From Enterobacter cloacae subsp. cloacae ATCC 13047 (GTDB lineage Bacteria; Pseudomonadota; Gammaproteobacteria; Enterobacterales; Enterobacteriaceae), in the NCBI RefSeq assembly GCF_000025565.1, contig NC_014121.1, positions 2,914,001-2,978,000 of the forward strand: DNA of 64,000 bases. Reading direction: 5' to 3'. This document shows, one piece after another, positions 1 to 9,522 of this stretch. The position numbers and the translations under genes were made by a program. Each line of letters opens with the position of its first letter. Positions within the stretch are counted from its first letter, which is position 1. Below the pieces are notes generated by a model. That model ran no database searches and was not told the origin of the DNA. It saw nothing but the letters and a program-made list of their open reading frames with translations.

Positions 1-642
1 GCCATTCACGATCTCCCGACGTTCAGAACAGGCTGGATAGTGCTACTGCTTCTTCTCGTCGGCTTCTTTGTGCTTGAGCCTCTCGGCATTCCGGTCAGCG
101 CCATTGCAACAGCTGGTGCGCTGATTTTATTCGCCGTTGCAAAACGCGGACACGCGATTAATACCGGAAAAGTGCTGCGCGGCGCACCGTGGCAGATCGT
201 CATCTTCTCACTGGGGATGTATCTGGTGGTCTACGGTTTGCGTAACGCCGGGTTAACCGAATACCTTTCAGGCGTGCTGAATGCGCTGTCCACCCACGGT
301 TTATGGGTGACCACCCTCGGAACCGGGTTCATCACCGCCTTCCTGTCATCCATAATGAACAATATGCCCACGGTGCTGATTGGCGCACTCTCTATTGATG
401 GCAGCACGGCAACAGGATTGATTAAAGAAGCGATGATTTATGCCAACGTGATTGGCTGCGATCTGGGGCCAAAAATCACGCCTATCGGTAGTCTCGCCAC
501 CCTGCTCTGGCTCCACGTGCTGGCGCAAAAAAACATGACCATTACCTGGGGCTACTATTTCCGGACGGGCATCATCATGACGCTGCCGGTTCTGTTTGTG
601 ACGCTCGCCGCGCTGGCGTTACGTCTCTCCTTCACACTGTAA
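1..642 (+). CDS. arsB: Arsenite efflux pump ArsB, C-terminal part (5' end outside window)
   Basis: This is the C-terminal half of an ArsB-type arsenite/antimonite membrane transporter, which expels trivalent arsenic either alone or with the ArsA ATPase. The reading frame is open from base 1, so the gene starts upstream of the window; the first possible internal start (GTG at 40) is not the real one. About 213 residues are visible, with several hydrophobic spans and the well-conserved stretch around [14 protein letters not shown], followed by a [16 protein letters not shown] segment typical of ArsB. arsC follows 12 bases downstream, so the two form the end of an ars operon. Whether arsR, arsD or arsA lie upstream cannot be seen. 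Confidence 0.93.
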   Translation, partial: AIHDLPTFRTGWIVLLLLLVGFFVLEPLGIPVSAIATAGALILFAVAKRGHAINTGKVLRGAPWQIVIFSLGMYLVVYGLRNAGLTEYLSGVLNALSTHGLWVTTLGTGFITAFLSSIMNNMPTVLIGALSIDGSTATGLIKEAMIYANVIGCDLGPKITPIGSLATLLWLHVLAQKNMTITWGYYFRTGIIMTLPVLFVTLAALALRLSFTL

Positions 643-654
643 TGAGCCACTGAT

Positions 655-1086
655 ATGACCAACATCACCATTTACCACAACCCCGCCTGCGGCACCTCGC
701 GCAACACGCTGGAGATGATCCGCAACAGCGGCACCGAGCCAGAGATCATTCTCTATCTGGAAAATCCGCCGTCACGCGATGAACTGATCAAACTGATTGC
801 CGACATGGGCATTTCGGTGCGGGCGCTGCTGCGTACAAACGTGGAGCCCTATGAGCAACTGGGCCTGGCAGAAGAGACATTCACTGACGACCAGCTTATC
901 GGTTTTATGCTGCAACACCCGATCCTGATTAACCGTCCGATTGTGGTGACGCCGCTGGGCACCCGCCTGTGCCGCCCGTCTGAAGTGGTCCTCGATATTC
1001 TGCCGGATGCGCAGAAAGGGGCATTTACGAAAGAGGACGGTGAAGCCGTCGTGGATGCCAGCGGGAAAAAAATCACCCAGAAATAG
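655..1086 (+). CDS. arsC: Arsenate reductase ArsC (glutaredoxin-coupled)
   Basis: The 143-residue protein reduces arsenate to arsenite in the cytoplasm using glutathione and glutaredoxin, supplying the substrate for ArsB. The catalytic cysteine is Cys12 in HNPACGTSRNTL, and the three arginines that bind the oxyanion in the plasmid R773 enzyme are present at Arg60, Arg94 and Arg107. The length matches the family (about 141 residues). It follows arsB by 12 bases, consistent with one transcript. It ends 15 bases before the convergent regulator gene rcdA. No frameshift or unusual feature is visible. Confidence 0.95.
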   Translation: MTNITIYHNPACGTSRNTLEMIRNSGTEPEIILYLENPPSRDELIKLIADMGISVRALLRTNVEPYEQLGLAEETFTDDQLIGFMLQHPILINRPIVVTPLGTRLCRPSEVVLDILPDAQKGAFTKEDGEAVVDASGKKITQK

Positions 1087-1101
1087 AGGCGGGCCTGCAG
1101 G

Positions 1102-1653
1102 CTAGCGGTCCCTCTCGCCTGCAATCCTTCCTACCATCGCCCGGATCTCCTCGCGCGTCAGCGGCGCTCTGTCGGTGACAAAGTGCAGCGTCATTCCTTC
1201 GATAAAGGCGTCCAGCGCGCGGGTGGTGACCGGGTCAAACCACTGCTCAAGCGTCGTCTGGCTCATCTGCATCCAGTCCTGCATTACTGTTTTCAGCGCC
1301 GCGCTGCGGTGCATAAAAGTATAGAGCTGGTACATCAGCGCCATGTTGTGCGGCGTCGTCACCTGCGAGCTGTGGATCAGCGTGGTGATGGATTCACACG
1401 CCATCTCCGGGCTGGTTACCCCCGCGAAGAAATCACGGTACTGCTGCGACATCTGCCGGGTAAACCACGTGAAAGCCTCTTCCAGCAGCGACTCCATGCC
1501 CTCAAAATAGTAGGTCATCGACCCCAGCGGAACGCCGGCACAGCTGGCGATTTTACGGTGCGTGACGGCATGGATACCGTGCTCAGCAATGGTGTCCAGC
1601 GTCGCCTGCAGGATCTTCTCCCGGCGATGCGGGTCGTTTGGTGGTCTGCTCAT
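1102..1653 (-). CDS. rcdA: TetR-family regulator, RcdA/YbjK-like
   Basis: This 183-residue protein has an N-terminal TetR helix-turn-helix (residues about 10-55, with [21 protein letters not shown]) and an all-helical ligand domain. It resembles E. coli RcdA (YbjK), a regulator that affects csgD and biofilm genes, and it holds the same position beside ybjJ and ybjI. The start at 1653 is preferred because the upstream in-frame extension runs through the divergent promoter region into ybjJ coding sequence. A 22-bp palindrome at 1669-1690 just upstream is probably its own operator. Function is inferred from family and context. Confidence 0.85.
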   Translation of the reverse strand: MSRPPNDPHRREKILQATLDTIAEHGIHAVTHRKIASCAGVPLGSMTYYFEGMESLLEEAFTWFTRQMSQQYRDFFAGVTSPEMACESITTLIHSSQVTTPHNMALMYQLYTFMHRSAALKTVMQDWMQMSQTTLEQWFDPVTTRALDAFIEGMTLHFVTDRAPLTREEIRAMVGRIAGERDR

Positions 1654-1668
1654 ACATGCCTCATCTGA

Positions 1669-1690
1669 TTTGTGTACAAATGTACACAAA
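1669..1690. promoter_or_regulatory. Perfect palindrome between rcdA and ybjJ, probable RcdA operator
   Basis: Two arms of TTTGTGTACA and its exact complement flank a central AA. The site lies 15 bp upstream of the rcdA start and 45 bp upstream of the ybjJ start, in the 82-bp divergent intergenic region. Size and symmetry fit a TetR-family dimer site, so autorepression of rcdA and control of ybjJ are the simplest reading. This is inference; no binding data are known to me for this sequence. Confidence 0.6.
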
Positions 1691-1735
1691 CTTGCTAGTG
1701 TTGTCGCTATTGTTGTGCTTCTGGTGCTTATCTCA

Positions 1736-2950
1736 ATGACTCTGACCTCATCCCGTAAGGCCCTGCGGTTGCGCATGTGGGCGCTTTTCATGTTCTTCTT
1801 TATTCCGGGTCTGCTGATGGCGTCCTGGGCCACGCGTACCCCGGCAATCCGCGATATTTTGTCGGTCTCCACCGCGGAGATGGGCATTGTGCTGTTTGGC
1901 CTGTCGATAGGCTCAATGAGCGGTATTCTCTGCTCGGCGTGGCTGGTGAAGCGCTTTGGTACCCGGGCGGTGATCCGCACCACCATGTGCTGCGCAATAC
2001 TGGGGATGCTGGTGCTCAGCGTAGCGCTGTGGTATGCCTCGCCGGTCATGTTTGCCCTGGGTCTGTTGATCTTTGGCGGCAGCTTTGGCGCGGCGGAAGT
2101 GGCCATTAACGTTGAAGGGGCTGCGGTCGAGCGCGAGATGAATAAAACCGTGCTGCCAATGATGCATGGCTTTTACAGCCTTGGCACGCTGGCCGGTGCG
2201 GGCGTGGGCATGGCGCTGACGGCCTCCGGCGTGAGCGCGAATCTGCATATCCTGCTGGCCGCGCTGATCTCTGTTGTGCCGGTGCTGACCGGCATCCGCG
2301 CCATTCCGGACGGCACGGGCAAAAACACCTCTGATGAACACAAAACGGCGGAAAAAGGGCTGCCGTTCTACCGTGATTTCCAACTGATGCTGATCGGCGT
2401 GGTGGTGCTGGCGATGGCGTTTGCTGAAGGCTCCGCCAACGACTGGCTGCCGCTGCTGATGGTAGACGGACATGGGTTTAGCCCGACCTCTGGCTCGCTG
2501 ATCTACGCCGGGTTTACGCTGGGGATGACCGTCGGACGCTTTACCGGCGGCTGGTTTATTGACCGCTACAGCCGCGTGGCGGTGGTGCGCGCCAGCGCCC
2601 TGCTCGGCGGACTGGGCATTGCGATGATCATCTTCGTGGATGTGGACTGGATTGCCGGCGTATCGGTGATCCTCTGGGGACTGGGTGCCTCACTTGGCTT
2701 CCCGTTGACCATCTCCGCCGCCAGCGATACCGGCCCGGATGCCCCGACGCGCGTCAGCGTGGTGGCAACCACAGGCTATCTGGCCTTCCTGGTCGGGCCG
2801 CCGCTGCTGGGCTTCCTGGGTGAGCACTACGGGCTGCGCAGCGCCATGCTGGTGGTGTTAGGGTTGGTCATGATTGCGGCGCTGGTGGCGCGCGCCGTGG
2901 CGAAGCCGGAAAAAGAACAAACGACACTGGAGAAGGGATATGAGCGTTAA
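1736..2950 (+). CDS. ybjJ: MFS transporter YbjJ
   Basis: A 404-residue, 12-helix major facilitator protein of the inner membrane, matching E. coli YbjJ (402 residues) including the N-terminal segment [19 protein letters not shown]. The transported compound is not established; the family is annotated only as a putative transporter. The ATG at 1736 is chosen because the homologous N-terminus begins there, whereas the upstream open frame overlaps rcdA. The gene overlaps ybjI by 11 bases and is divergent from rcdA, so the YbjJ-YbjI pair is probably controlled by the regulator next door. Confidence 0.88.
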   Translation: MTLTSSRKALRLRMWALFMFFFIPGLLMASWATRTPAIRDILSVSTAEMGIVLFGLSIGSMSGILCSAWLVKRFGTRAVIRTTMCCAILGMLVLSVALWYASPVMFALGLLIFGGSFGAAEVAINVEGAAVEREMNKTVLPMMHGFYSLGTLAGAGVGMALTASGVSANLHILLAALISVVPVLTGIRAIPDGTGKNTSDEHKTAEKGLPFYRDFQLMLIGVVVLAMAFAEGSANDWLPLLMVDGHGFSPTSGSLIYAGFTLGMTVGRFTGGWFIDRYSRVAVVRASALLGGLGIAMIIFVDVDWIAGVSVILWGLGASLGFPLTISAASDTGPDAPTRVSVVATTGYLAFLVGPPLLGFLGEHYGLRSAMLVVLGLVMIAALVARAVAKPEKEQTTLEKGYER

Positions 2951-3752
2951 ACTGATTGCAGTCGACATGGATGGCACCTTCCTGAGCGACGCGAAAACCT
3001 ACAATCGCGAACGTTTTCTGGCGCAGTATGCGCGCATGAAGGAGCAAGGTATTCGCTTTGTGGTGGCCAGCGGTAACCAGTATTACCAGTTGATCTCCTT
3101 CTTCCCGGAGATTGCGCATGAGATTGCGTTTGTCGCCGAAAACGGCGGCTGGGTGGTCAGCGCCGGGGAAGATGTTTTTAACGGTGAACTGTCGAAAACG
3201 CACTTCGACACCGTTGCTGCCGTGCTAAACGACGTTCCCGGCATTGAGATTATCGCCTGCGGCAAAGGCAGTGCCTATACGCTCAAAGCCTATGACGATG
3301 AGTTCAAAGCTATCGCCGCGAAGTACTATCATCGCCTCGAAATGGTAAGTGATTTCGACAACCTGAACGATATTTTCTTTAAGTTCGGACTCAACGTTTC
3401 TGATGATGAAATCCCGCGCATTCAGGCCATGCTGCACGAAAAACTCAACGACATTATGGTGCCCGTCACGACCGGCCACGGCAGTATTGACCTGATTATC
3501 CCCGGCGTGCATAAAGCCAACGGCCTGCGGATCCTGCAACAGCGCTGGGGCATTGACAACAGCGAGGTGGTGGCTTTCGGTGACAGCGGGAACGACGTGG
3601 AGATGCTGCGCCAGTCAGGCTTCAGCTTTGCGATGGCGAATGCCAGACCGCATATTAAGGCAGCGGCGCGGTTTGAAGCGCCGCATAATAACGAGGAAGG
3701 CGTACTGGATGTGATTGATAAGGTGCTCAACAGAGAAGCACCGTTTAATTGA
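2940..3752 (+). CDS. ybjI: HAD-family sugar/flavin-precursor phosphatase YbjI (Cof type)
   Basis: The 270-residue Cof-type haloacid dehalogenase phosphatase carries the DMDGTFL nucleophile motif at its N-terminus and the C-terminal [10 protein letters not shown] metal-binding motif. E. coli YbjI has been reported to dephosphorylate the flavin precursor 5-amino-6-(5-phosphoribitylamino)uracil as well as sugar phosphates. The ATG at 2940 overlaps the end of ybjJ by 11 bases, which suggests translational coupling. The protein is clearly related to YbiV at 25492-26307: both share the stretch [15 protein letters not shown]. The physiological substrate in this organism is unknown. Confidence 0.88.
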   Translation: MSVKLIAVDMDGTFLSDAKTYNRERFLAQYARMKEQGIRFVVASGNQYYQLISFFPEIAHEIAFVAENGGWVVSAGEDVFNGELSKTHFDTVAAVLNDVPGIEIIACGKGSAYTLKAYDDEFKAIAAKYYHRLEMVSDFDNLNDIFFKFGLNVSDDEIPRIQAMLHEKLNDIMVPVTTGHGSIDLIIPGVHKANGLRILQQRWGIDNSEVVAFGDSGNDVEMLRQSGFSFAMANARPHIKAAARFEAPHNNEEGVLDVIDKVLNREAPFN

Positions 3753-3769
3753 TTCCGTGCGCTCTGGTG

Positions 3770-3802
3770 CCCTCACCCTGCCCCTCTCCCACCGGGAGAG
3801 GG
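3770..3802. repeat. Family A palindromic repeat (CCCTCACCC...GGGAGAGGG)
   Basis: A CCCTCACCC lead-in is followed by a 9-bp perfect hairpin, CCCTCTCCC-ACC-GGGAGAGGG. Copies of the same unit occur at 7400, 21155, 32757 and 48505 in this window, always between genes. Here it lies between the convergent ends of ybjI and mdfA and may help end transcription, though no T-run follows. Confidence 0.75.
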
Positions 3803-3810
3803 AATAAGAA

Positions 3811-5043
3811 TTATGGCTGCAGGGCGTTCCCGACGCGTTTGTCTTTCAGGAACATCACCATCAGGATAACCCACAGCACGCCGTTGGCGAGGTTAAACAG
3901 GCTGAACAGACCGTTGCCGCCGAGCGCATAAGCGTGTTTGCTCACCTCGATCCCGACGGTAAAAATCAGCATCTGCAGCATCCCCATCGCCGCCGAAACG
4001 GTGCCTTTACTCATCTCGCTGGCAAACAGCGTCAGACGCACCAGCCCGGCGTTCGCCACGCCAATACCGAAGGCGTAAATACTCAATCCCGCCGTCATCC
4101 ACAGATAGGCATGAGATGATACCACCGTCGCCACCGCGGCCACGGTAAGGCCCGCCGCAATCGGCCAGCCGCCCATGATGATGAGCGAGCGCACCGTGCG
4201 TCGTGATGTCAGACGCGCCAGCACCAGGTTACCGATAATCAGTGCGCCAAAAATCGGCACCTGCAGCAGCCCGTACTCGTAGCTGCTGAGCTGTTCACCG
4301 CTGATGATAATGACCGGTGACTGGGCGATCCACGCCAGTAGCGGCAGGCTAACAAAGCCCGTCGCCAGCGCGCCTGCCACAAAGCGGCCGTTTTTCAGCA
4401 CCGCTTTATAATCCCGTCCCAGCTCTTTCAGCGACAGCGTCTCACCCAGTCGGGTGGCCGTTTCCGGCATTGCGCGGTGCAGGCCAAAGAACGCGATGGC
4501 GGCCAGCACGGCGAAGAGCACAAACATGCCTTCCCACGGTGCCACATGCACCCACGCGGCGCCCACCAGCGGCCCCAGCAACGGAGCAATCAGCGCCACG
4601 TTCGCCATCAGCGCGGTGATTTTGATACACACCGCCTCCTCAAAGGACTCCTGAATGGCGGCATACCCCACGGCACCGATAAAGCACAGGCTTACCCCCT
4701 GCAGGAAACGCAGCAGGGTGAACTGTTCAATGTTTTGCGCCAGCAGCGTGGCGAGACAGGTCACGATAAACCACACCACGCCCGTCAGCATCACCGGACG
4801 GCGGCCAATACGATCCGACAGCGGCCCTAACAGCCACTGTAAAAACATGCCGCCAGCCAGATAGGCGGTCATAGAGGTCGGCACCCATTCAATACCTGCG
4901 TTGTATTGCGCCACCACGGCCAGCATGCCGGGCTGAATCATATCGTTGCCGATATAGGTAGAGAACTCGTAAAGCACCAGACACAGAGGGAAAAGTAACG
5001 CCTGACGACCCAGACGCGTACCCGAAGAAGAACGGTTTAACAT
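3811..5043 (-). CDS. mdfA: Multidrug efflux MFS transporter MdfA (Cmr)
   Basis: The 410-residue inner-membrane antiporter exchanges cationic and neutral lipophilic compounds, including chloramphenicol, for protons. The signature acidic residues of MdfA are visible as Glu26 and Asp34 in the first helix ([15 protein letters not shown]), and the essential Arg112 is in [11 protein letters not shown] motif A ([12 protein letters not shown]) follows helix 2. The length equals E. coli MdfA. It is transcribed away from the PAP2 operon. It is a normal chromosomal gene of enterobacteria rather than an acquired resistance gene. Confidence 0.96.
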   Translation of the reverse strand: MLNRSSSGTRLGRQALLFPLCLVLYEFSTYIGNDMIQPGMLAVVAQYNAGIEWVPTSMTAYLAGGMFLQWLLGPLSDRIGRRPVMLTGVVWFIVTCLATLLAQNIEQFTLLRFLQGVSLCFIGAVGYAAIQESFEEAVCIKITALMANVALIAPLLGPLVGAAWVHVAPWEGMFVLFAVLAAIAFFGLHRAMPETATRLGETLSLKELGRDYKAVLKNGRFVAGALATGFVSLPLLAWIAQSPVIIISGEQLSSYEYGLLQVPIFGALIIGNLVLARLTSRRTVRSLIIMGGWPIAAGLTVAAVATVVSSHAYLWMTAGLSIYAFGIGVANAGLVRLTLFASEMSKGTVSAAMGMLQMLIFTVGIEVSKHAYALGGNGLFSLFNLANGVLWVILMVMFLKDKRVGNALQP

Positions 5044-5148
5044 GCAATCTCTTTATGATGAAAAAATCGCGATGAGTGTAATGAATTGCCGCTGTCTGAG
5101 ATAGCAAATTATCCAGAAGAAACAGAAATAAAGCATTTATCGTCGTTG

Positions 5149-5194
5149 TTTAAGGTTTCCTTAAGTTGACACCAATATGATAGCCATATTTCAC
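5149..5194 (+). promoter_or_regulatory. PmrA (BasR) box and promoter for the PAP2-ybjG operon
   Basis: The direct repeat TTTAAG-N5-CTTAAG (5149-5154 and 5160-5165) matches the PmrA/BasR binding pattern, two TTAAG half-sites in the same orientation 11 bp apart. It is followed directly by TTGACA (5166-5171) and a weak -10 candidate near 5187-5192. This places the box at about -40, where PmrA normally activates. E. coli ybjG is a known BasR-regulated gene, which supports the call. The exact -10 and start site are uncertain. Confidence 0.6.
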
Positions 5195-5210
5195 GCTGCC
5201 AACCAACTCT

Positions 5211-5939
5211 ATGACCCGCATATCCCCTCGTTCAGAATTGTCTAAGTTACAGACAAATAAGACAAAACAACTTTACCGCCTGCCTGTGCGCTTTTATGGT
5301 TATCAGCTTTTAGTGCTGATCGCCCTTGCCGTGGTATTTACCTGGCTTTCTCGCGGCGAAACGCTTGATAAATGGATCACTGGCTTTTGGTATGACGCGG
5401 CAACACACCGTTTCCCGCTGCAGAAAAACCCGCTGCTGGATCTGCTGAACCACCGGCTGGCGAAGTACATCGCCATTGCCATGGCGGTGGGTGCGTTGTT
5501 TTACGGTGCCTGGAAGCGCAATGCGAGACTGGTCACTGCCGCACTGCTGATGGGGCTTGGCACGCTGGTGGTTGGCGTGCTGAAAAGCCTGAGCCATCAC
5601 AGCTGCCCGTGGGATCTGGTGGAGTATGGCGGTAAAGCCGTCTCTTACCCCCTGTTCAGTTCCGCTCCGGCAGACAGCGGTCCTGGCCGCTGCTTCCCCG
5701 GCGGCCATGCGTCCAGCGGCTTTATGGTGATGGGTCTGTTCTTTGCCTTCTGGCGCGAGCGTCCGCGTCTCGCCTGGAGCTTTGTGGCCTTCGGCGTGGT
5801 GTTAGGTCTGGCGATGGGCTTTGGTCAGGTCATGCGCGGGGCGCATTTTTTCTCTCACAACCTGTGGGCTGGGTGGTGGGTCTGGTTTTCCCAGGTAGCG
5901 GTCTACGGCCTCGTTTCTGCCTGGTTTGCTAAAGAGTAA
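5211..5939 (+). CDS. PAP2-family membrane phosphatase with atypical motif 3
   Basis: A 242-residue integral membrane protein of the type 2 phosphatidic acid phosphatase family with about five or six hydrophobic segments. The motifs are KSLSHHSCPWDL (replacing the usual K-x6-RP), PGGHASSGF, and RGAHFFSHNLWAGWW. The third lacks the aspartate of the usual SR-x5-H-x3-D. Related proteins act on lipid A or isoprenoid/phospholipid phosphates. It is 7 bases upstream of ybjG and shares a promoter with a PmrA-type box, so an envelope phosphate role is likely; the substrate is unknown. No good ribosome site precedes the ATG, so the start is uncertain. I do not recall an equivalent at this place in E. 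coli K-12. Confidence 0.8.
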   Translation: MTRISPRSELSKLQTNKTKQLYRLPVRFYGYQLLVLIALAVVFTWLSRGETLDKWITGFWYDAATHRFPLQKNPLLDLLNHRLAKYIAIAMAVGALFYGAWKRNARLVTAALLMGLGTLVVGVLKSLSHHSCPWDLVEYGGKAVSYPLFSSAPADSGPGRCFPGGHASSGFMVMGLFFAFWRERPRLAWSFVAFGVVLGLAMGFGQVMRGAHFFSHNLWAGWWVWFSQVAVYGLVSAWFAKE

Positions 5940-5946
5940 AAACGCT

Positions 5947-6555
5947 ATGTTAGAGAATCTGAATTACCAGCTGTTTTATCTGATCAACGCCACCCCGGCC
6001 TCGCCTGAGTGGATGATCGATTTGGCCACTTTCCTGGCAAAAGATCTGATCAGTATTGTGCCTGTGCTGGCGGCCATCCTCTGGCTGTGGGGACCGCGCA
6101 GCCAGGTCAACGCGCAGCGTCAGCTGGTGATCAAAGTGGCGATGACGCTGGGGGTCAGCGTGCTGGTCAGCTATGTTCTGGGTCTCGCCTTCCCGCACGA
6201 TCGTCCTTTTGTCGAACACGTCGGCTATACCTTCCTGCACCACGCGCCGGATGACTCGTTCCCAAGCGATCACGGTACGGTGATCTTTGCTTTTGCGCTG
6301 GCCTTCCTGTTCTGGCATCGCCTGTGGTCAGGTGCGCTGCTGATGGCCATTGCGGTCTCCATTGCCTGGTCTCGCGTGTATCTGGGCGTACACTGGCCGC
6401 TGGATATGGTAGGCGGCTTCCTGGTGGGGCTGATCGGCTGCGTCAGCGCGGCGATCCTGTGGAACCTCTTCGGGCTGGCGCTGTATCGCGGACTCTCGTC
6501 TCTCTATCGCACCCTTTTCGCTATCCCGATCCGCAAAGGCTGGATACGTGACTAA
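5947..6555 (+). CDS. ybjG: Undecaprenyl-diphosphatase YbjG
   Basis: The 202-residue PAP2-family membrane enzyme removes a phosphate from undecaprenyl pyrophosphate, recycling the carrier lipid for peptidoglycan and O-antigen synthesis. Unlike its upstream neighbour it has complete motifs: the RPF segment after FPHD, PSDHGT, and SRVYLGVHWPLDM, the last with the catalytic His and the Asp. Length agrees with E. coli YbjG (198). ATG 5947 is chosen over an earlier in-frame start because it aligns with the family and lies just after the upstream stop codon. In E. coli ybjG belongs to the BasR regulon. Confidence 0.9.
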   Translation: MLENLNYQLFYLINATPASPEWMIDLATFLAKDLISIVPVLAAILWLWGPRSQVNAQRQLVIKVAMTLGVSVLVSYVLGLAFPHDRPFVEHVGYTFLHHAPDDSFPSDHGTVIFAFALAFLFWHRLWSGALLMAIAVSIAWSRVYLGVHWPLDMVGGFLVGLIGCVSAAILWNLFGLALYRGLSSLYRTLFAIPIRKGWIRD

Positions 6556-6578
6556 CCCCGGTATGACAGGTTACACTT

Positions 6579-6608
6579 GAGCCCCCGCCCTGCGGGGGCT
6601 CACTTTTT
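6579..6608 (+). terminator. Rho-independent terminator after ybjG
   Basis: A perfect 10-bp stem, GAGCCCCCGC / GCGGGGGCTC, with a CCT loop is followed by ACTTTTT. It lies 24 bp after the ybjG stop and just before deoR, separating the two transcripts. Confidence 0.88.
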
Positions 6609-6622
6609 CATCCTGAGGATCT

Positions 6623-7381
6623 ATGGAAACACGCCGCGATGACCGCATAGCTCAGTTGATACAGGCGCTGAAGCGCAGTGATAAGCTTCATCTTAAGGAA
6701 GCCGCTACCCTCCTCGGCGTTTCAGAGATGACCATTCGCCGTGACCTGAACAGCGAGAGCGCGCCCGTCGTGCTGCTGGGCGGCTATATTGTGCTGGAGC
6801 CACGTAGCGCCAGTCATTATCTGATCAGCGATCAAAAGACACGCCTGGTTGAAGAGAAACGCAAAGCCGCCCGTCTGGCGGCCTCTCTGGTGCAACCGCA
6901 CCAGACGCTGTTTTTTGACTGCGGCACTACCACGCCGTGGATAATCGAAGCCATCGACAGCAGCATCCCCTTTACCGCCGTGTGCTACTCGCTGAACACC
7001 TTCCTGGCCCTTCAGGAGAAACCCGAGTGTCGGGTGATCCTCTGCGGCGGTGAGTTCCACGCCAGCAACGCCATTTTTAAACCGCTCAATCTTCAGGACA
7101 CGCTCAGCAATTTGTGCCCGGATATCGCGTTTTACTCCGCGGCGGGCGTGAGTACCCGTCAGGGGGCGACCTGTTTTAACCTGGAAGAGCTGCCGGTAAA
7201 ACACTGGGCGTTAAGCGCCGCGCAGTACCATGTGCTGGTGGTGGATCACAGCAAGTTCGGCAAGGTGCGTCCGGCACGGATGGGCGAGCTGGCACAGTTC
7301 AATGCCATCGTCAGCGATTGCCGCCCGGATGAAGAATACGTGACCTACGCGAAGGCGCAGCAGGTGAAGTTGATGTATTGA
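6623..7381 (+). CDS. deoR: Deoxyribose operon repressor DeoR
   Basis: The 252-residue transcription factor represses deoCABD and nupG and is induced by deoxyribose-5-phosphate. It has the DeoR-type helix-turn-helix at residues about 22-42 (LHLKEAATLLGVSEMTIRRDL) and the C-terminal sugar-phosphate sensing domain with the FFDCGTTTPWI segment. Length is identical to E. coli DeoR. It is a single-gene unit following the ybjG terminator, and it converges on dacC with a palindromic repeat between them. Confidence 0.95.
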   Translation: METRRDDRIAQLIQALKRSDKLHLKEAATLLGVSEMTIRRDLNSESAPVVLLGGYIVLEPRSASHYLISDQKTRLVEEKRKAARLAASLVQPHQTLFFDCGTTTPWIIEAIDSSIPFTAVCYSLNTFLALQEKPECRVILCGGEFHASNAIFKPLNLQDTLSNLCPDIAFYSAAGVSTRQGATCFNLEELPVKHWALSAAQYHVLVVDHSKFGKVRPARMGELAQFNAIVSDCRPDEEYVTYAKAQQVKLMY

Positions 7382-7399
7382 GAGGGGGGCGGTCTGATG

Positions 7400-7431
7400 C
7401 CTCACCCCGGCCCTCTCCCACTGGGAGAGGG
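7400..7431. repeat. Family A palindromic repeat
   Basis: Same unit as at 3770: a CTCACCCC lead, then CCCTCTCCC-ACT-GGGAGAGGG. It lies between the convergent ends of deoR and dacC. Confidence 0.75.
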
Positions 7432-7448
7432 TGAAAAAGCTGGAAGAC

Positions 7449-8654
7449 TTAACTAAACCAGCTGCCAAACCAGCTATGGAATTTCATCATCACGAAGTCC
7501 CACATCCGGCTGAAGAAGCCGCCCTCTTCGACCGCTTCCATCACAATCAGCGGACGCTGTTCAATCGACTTACCGTTTAACTGGAAATCAATCGTCCCGA
7601 CCACCTGGCCTTTTTTCAGCGGCGCGGTGAGCTGCGGATCGGTCAGGGTATAGCTCGCTTTCAGGTTTTTCAGCTGACCACGTGGAATGGTCACCGACCC
7701 GGCTTCACCGGCCCCCAGGTTCACTTCACTCTTGTCACCAAACCAGACGCGCTGGCTGACGAACGTGGCATCCGGTTTAATCGGCGTCACGGTTTCAAAG
7801 AAGCGGAAGCCCCAGGTCAGCAGTTTTTCTGACTCGTTAAAACGAATACGGTCGGTTTTGGTGCCCAACACCACCGAGATCAGACGCATGTCACCCTGGG
7901 TCGCGGAGGCCACCAGGTTATAACCCGCCCCGGCCGTGGTGCCGGTTTTCATCCCGTCAACGTTGACGTTGCTGCTCCACAGCAGACGGTTGCGGTTCGG
8001 CTGGCGGATTTTATTAAAGGTAAACTCTTTCTCTTTGTGGATGGCATATTCGTCCGGCACATCGTGGATGAGCGCCTTGCCGAGCAGCGCCATATCGCGC
8101 GCGGTACTGAACTGGCCCGGCGCATCCAGACCGTGGACGGTTTTAAAGGTGGTGTTGGTCAGACCCAGCTTTTGCGCATAGCCGTTCATCAGGCCAATAA
8201 ACGAGTCCTGGCTTCCCGCAACATAATCTGCCAGGGCGATACAGGCATCGTTGCCGGACTGGATAATCACCCCTTTATTCAGATCGGAAACGGAAACCTG
8301 ATCGCCCGGTTTCAGGAACATTACCGATGACCCGCGCAGCGCCGGGTTGCCGGTCGCCCAGGCGTCCTTCCCGATGGTGACCATATCGTCGAGCTTGATC
8401 TTACCCGCCTTCAACGCCTGGCCAACCACGTAGCTGGTCATGATTTTGGTCAGGCTGGCCGGGTCGAGTTTCTCATCCGCATTGCCTTCCGCCAGCACTT
8501 TACCGCTGGAGTAATCCATCAGGATCCAGGCACGCGCATCTACCGGCGGCGCTTCGGGCGCAGCCTGCTCAGCCGCATAGAGAGTTGGTACAAACAGGAA
8601 AAGGAGCGCGGAGCCTGCCGCCAGGCTGCGCAGAGAAGTCATTTTTCGCGTCAT
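7449..8654 (-). CDS. dacC: D-alanyl-D-alanine carboxypeptidase DacC (PBP6)
   Basis: A 401-residue low-molecular-weight penicillin-binding protein that trims the terminal D-Ala from peptidoglycan stem peptides in the periplasm. A signal peptide (about residues 1-28, ending LYAAEQ) precedes the serine peptidase S11 domain, with active-site motifs Ser67-L-T-Lys70, Ser133-G-Asn135 and Lys236-T-Gly. The C-terminal amphipathic helix ([13 protein letters not shown]) anchors it to the outer face of the inner membrane. The start at 8654 is preferred over 8675 because a GGTGG ribosome site lies 7 bases upstream and the N-terminus then matches E. coli PBP6. Confidence 0.95.
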   Translation of the reverse strand: MTRKMTSLRSLAAGSALLFLFVPTLYAAEQAAPEAPPVDARAWILMDYSSGKVLAEGNADEKLDPASLTKIMTSYVVGQALKAGKIKLDDMVTIGKDAWATGNPALRGSSVMFLKPGDQVSVSDLNKGVIIQSGNDACIALADYVAGSQDSFIGLMNGYAQKLGLTNTTFKTVHGLDAPGQFSTARDMALLGKALIHDVPDEYAIHKEKEFTFNKIRQPNRNRLLWSSNVNVDGMKTGTTAGAGYNLVASATQGDMRLISVVLGTKTDRIRFNESEKLLTWGFRFFETVTPIKPDATFVSQRVWFGDKSEVNLGAGEAGSVTIPRGQLKNLKASYTLTDPQLTAPLKKGQVVGTIDFQLNGKSIEQRPLIVMEAVEEGGFFSRMWDFVMMKFHSWFGSWFS

Positions 8655-8895
8655 AAATGCCACCCGAGTGTCCATTCAAAAATTACGTCACATCACCGTG
8701 TCGCAAGAAGCGATGAGTAATAGCGCACTAAAACGGTTAATGAAACCCAACGAGGGTAAAGTTATTAAAGTTTATGCAATAACATTCAGATACGCTTTGA
8801 TTAAGGCGATTTTTTTCTCTTCTGTTGCGTAATTGTTAGGTTTATCTCACCATGGCGAAAAGCTGACTCGGATTCACATCTTATCGGGAGTAATT

Positions 8896-9522
8896 ATGAT
8901 TACGCTGTGGGGAAGGAATAATTCGACCAACGTCAAAAAAGTGCTCTGGACGCTGGAGGAGCTGGATTTACCGTTTAACCAGATAATGGCGGGTTTGCAG
9001 TATGGGGTTAATAAAGACGCCGACTACCTGGCGATGAACCCGAACGGCCTGGTGCCGCTGCTGCGCGATGATGAGACGGACGCCACGCTGTGGGAATCCA
9101 ACACCATTGTCCGCTACCTGGCCGCCCAGTATGGACAAGGCCGTCTGTGGGTAGAAAATCCGGCCCGCCGCGCGCAGGGGGAAAAATGGATGGACTGGGC
9201 CAACCAGACGCTCTCCCCCACGCACCGCGTGATCCTGATGGGGCTGGTCAGAACCCCCGAAGCCGAGCGCGACTATCCCGCCATTCATGCGGCACAGGAC
9301 GCCTGTGAAAATCTGTTTGCGATGATGGACGATGAGCTGGCGAAACACGCCTGGTTCTCGGGTGCGGACTTCGGCGTAGGCGATATTGCCGTTGCGCCAT
9401 TTGTCTGGAACCTGACCAACCTCGGTCTGACGTGGACGCCGCGCCCTCACCTGGCGCGCTGGCTTAAACAGCTGAGCGAACGCCCGGCCTACCGTAACGT
9501 GGTGATGATTCCGGTAAGCTGA
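8896..9522 (+). CDS. gstB: Glutathione S-transferase GstB
   Basis: The 208-residue cytosolic enzyme has an N-terminal thioredoxin-like glutathione-binding domain (residues 1-80, with NPNGLVPLL and the [10 protein letters not shown] motif) and a C-terminal helical domain. E. coli GstB (YliJ), also 208 residues, conjugates glutathione to electrophiles such as bromoacetate. ATG 8896 is preceded by CGGGAG seven bases upstream; earlier in-frame ATGs give no homology. The gene ends exactly where the convergent yliI gene ends, with no gap. Confidence 0.92.
   Translation: MITLWGRNNSTNVKKVLWTLEELDLPFNQIMAGLQYGVNKDADYLAMNPNGLVPLLRDDETDATLWESNTIVRYLAAQYGQGRLWVENPARRAQGEKWMDWANQTLSPTHRVILMGLVRTPEAERDYPAIHAAQDACENLFAMMDDELAKHAWFSGADFGVGDIAVAPFVWNLTNLGLTWTPRPHLARWLKQLSERPAYRNVVMIPVS

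Noticed and set aside
1102..2106. A longer 334-residue form of the TetR regulator
   Set aside because: The extension runs antisense into ybjJ and crosses the divergent promoter; the family start is at 1653.
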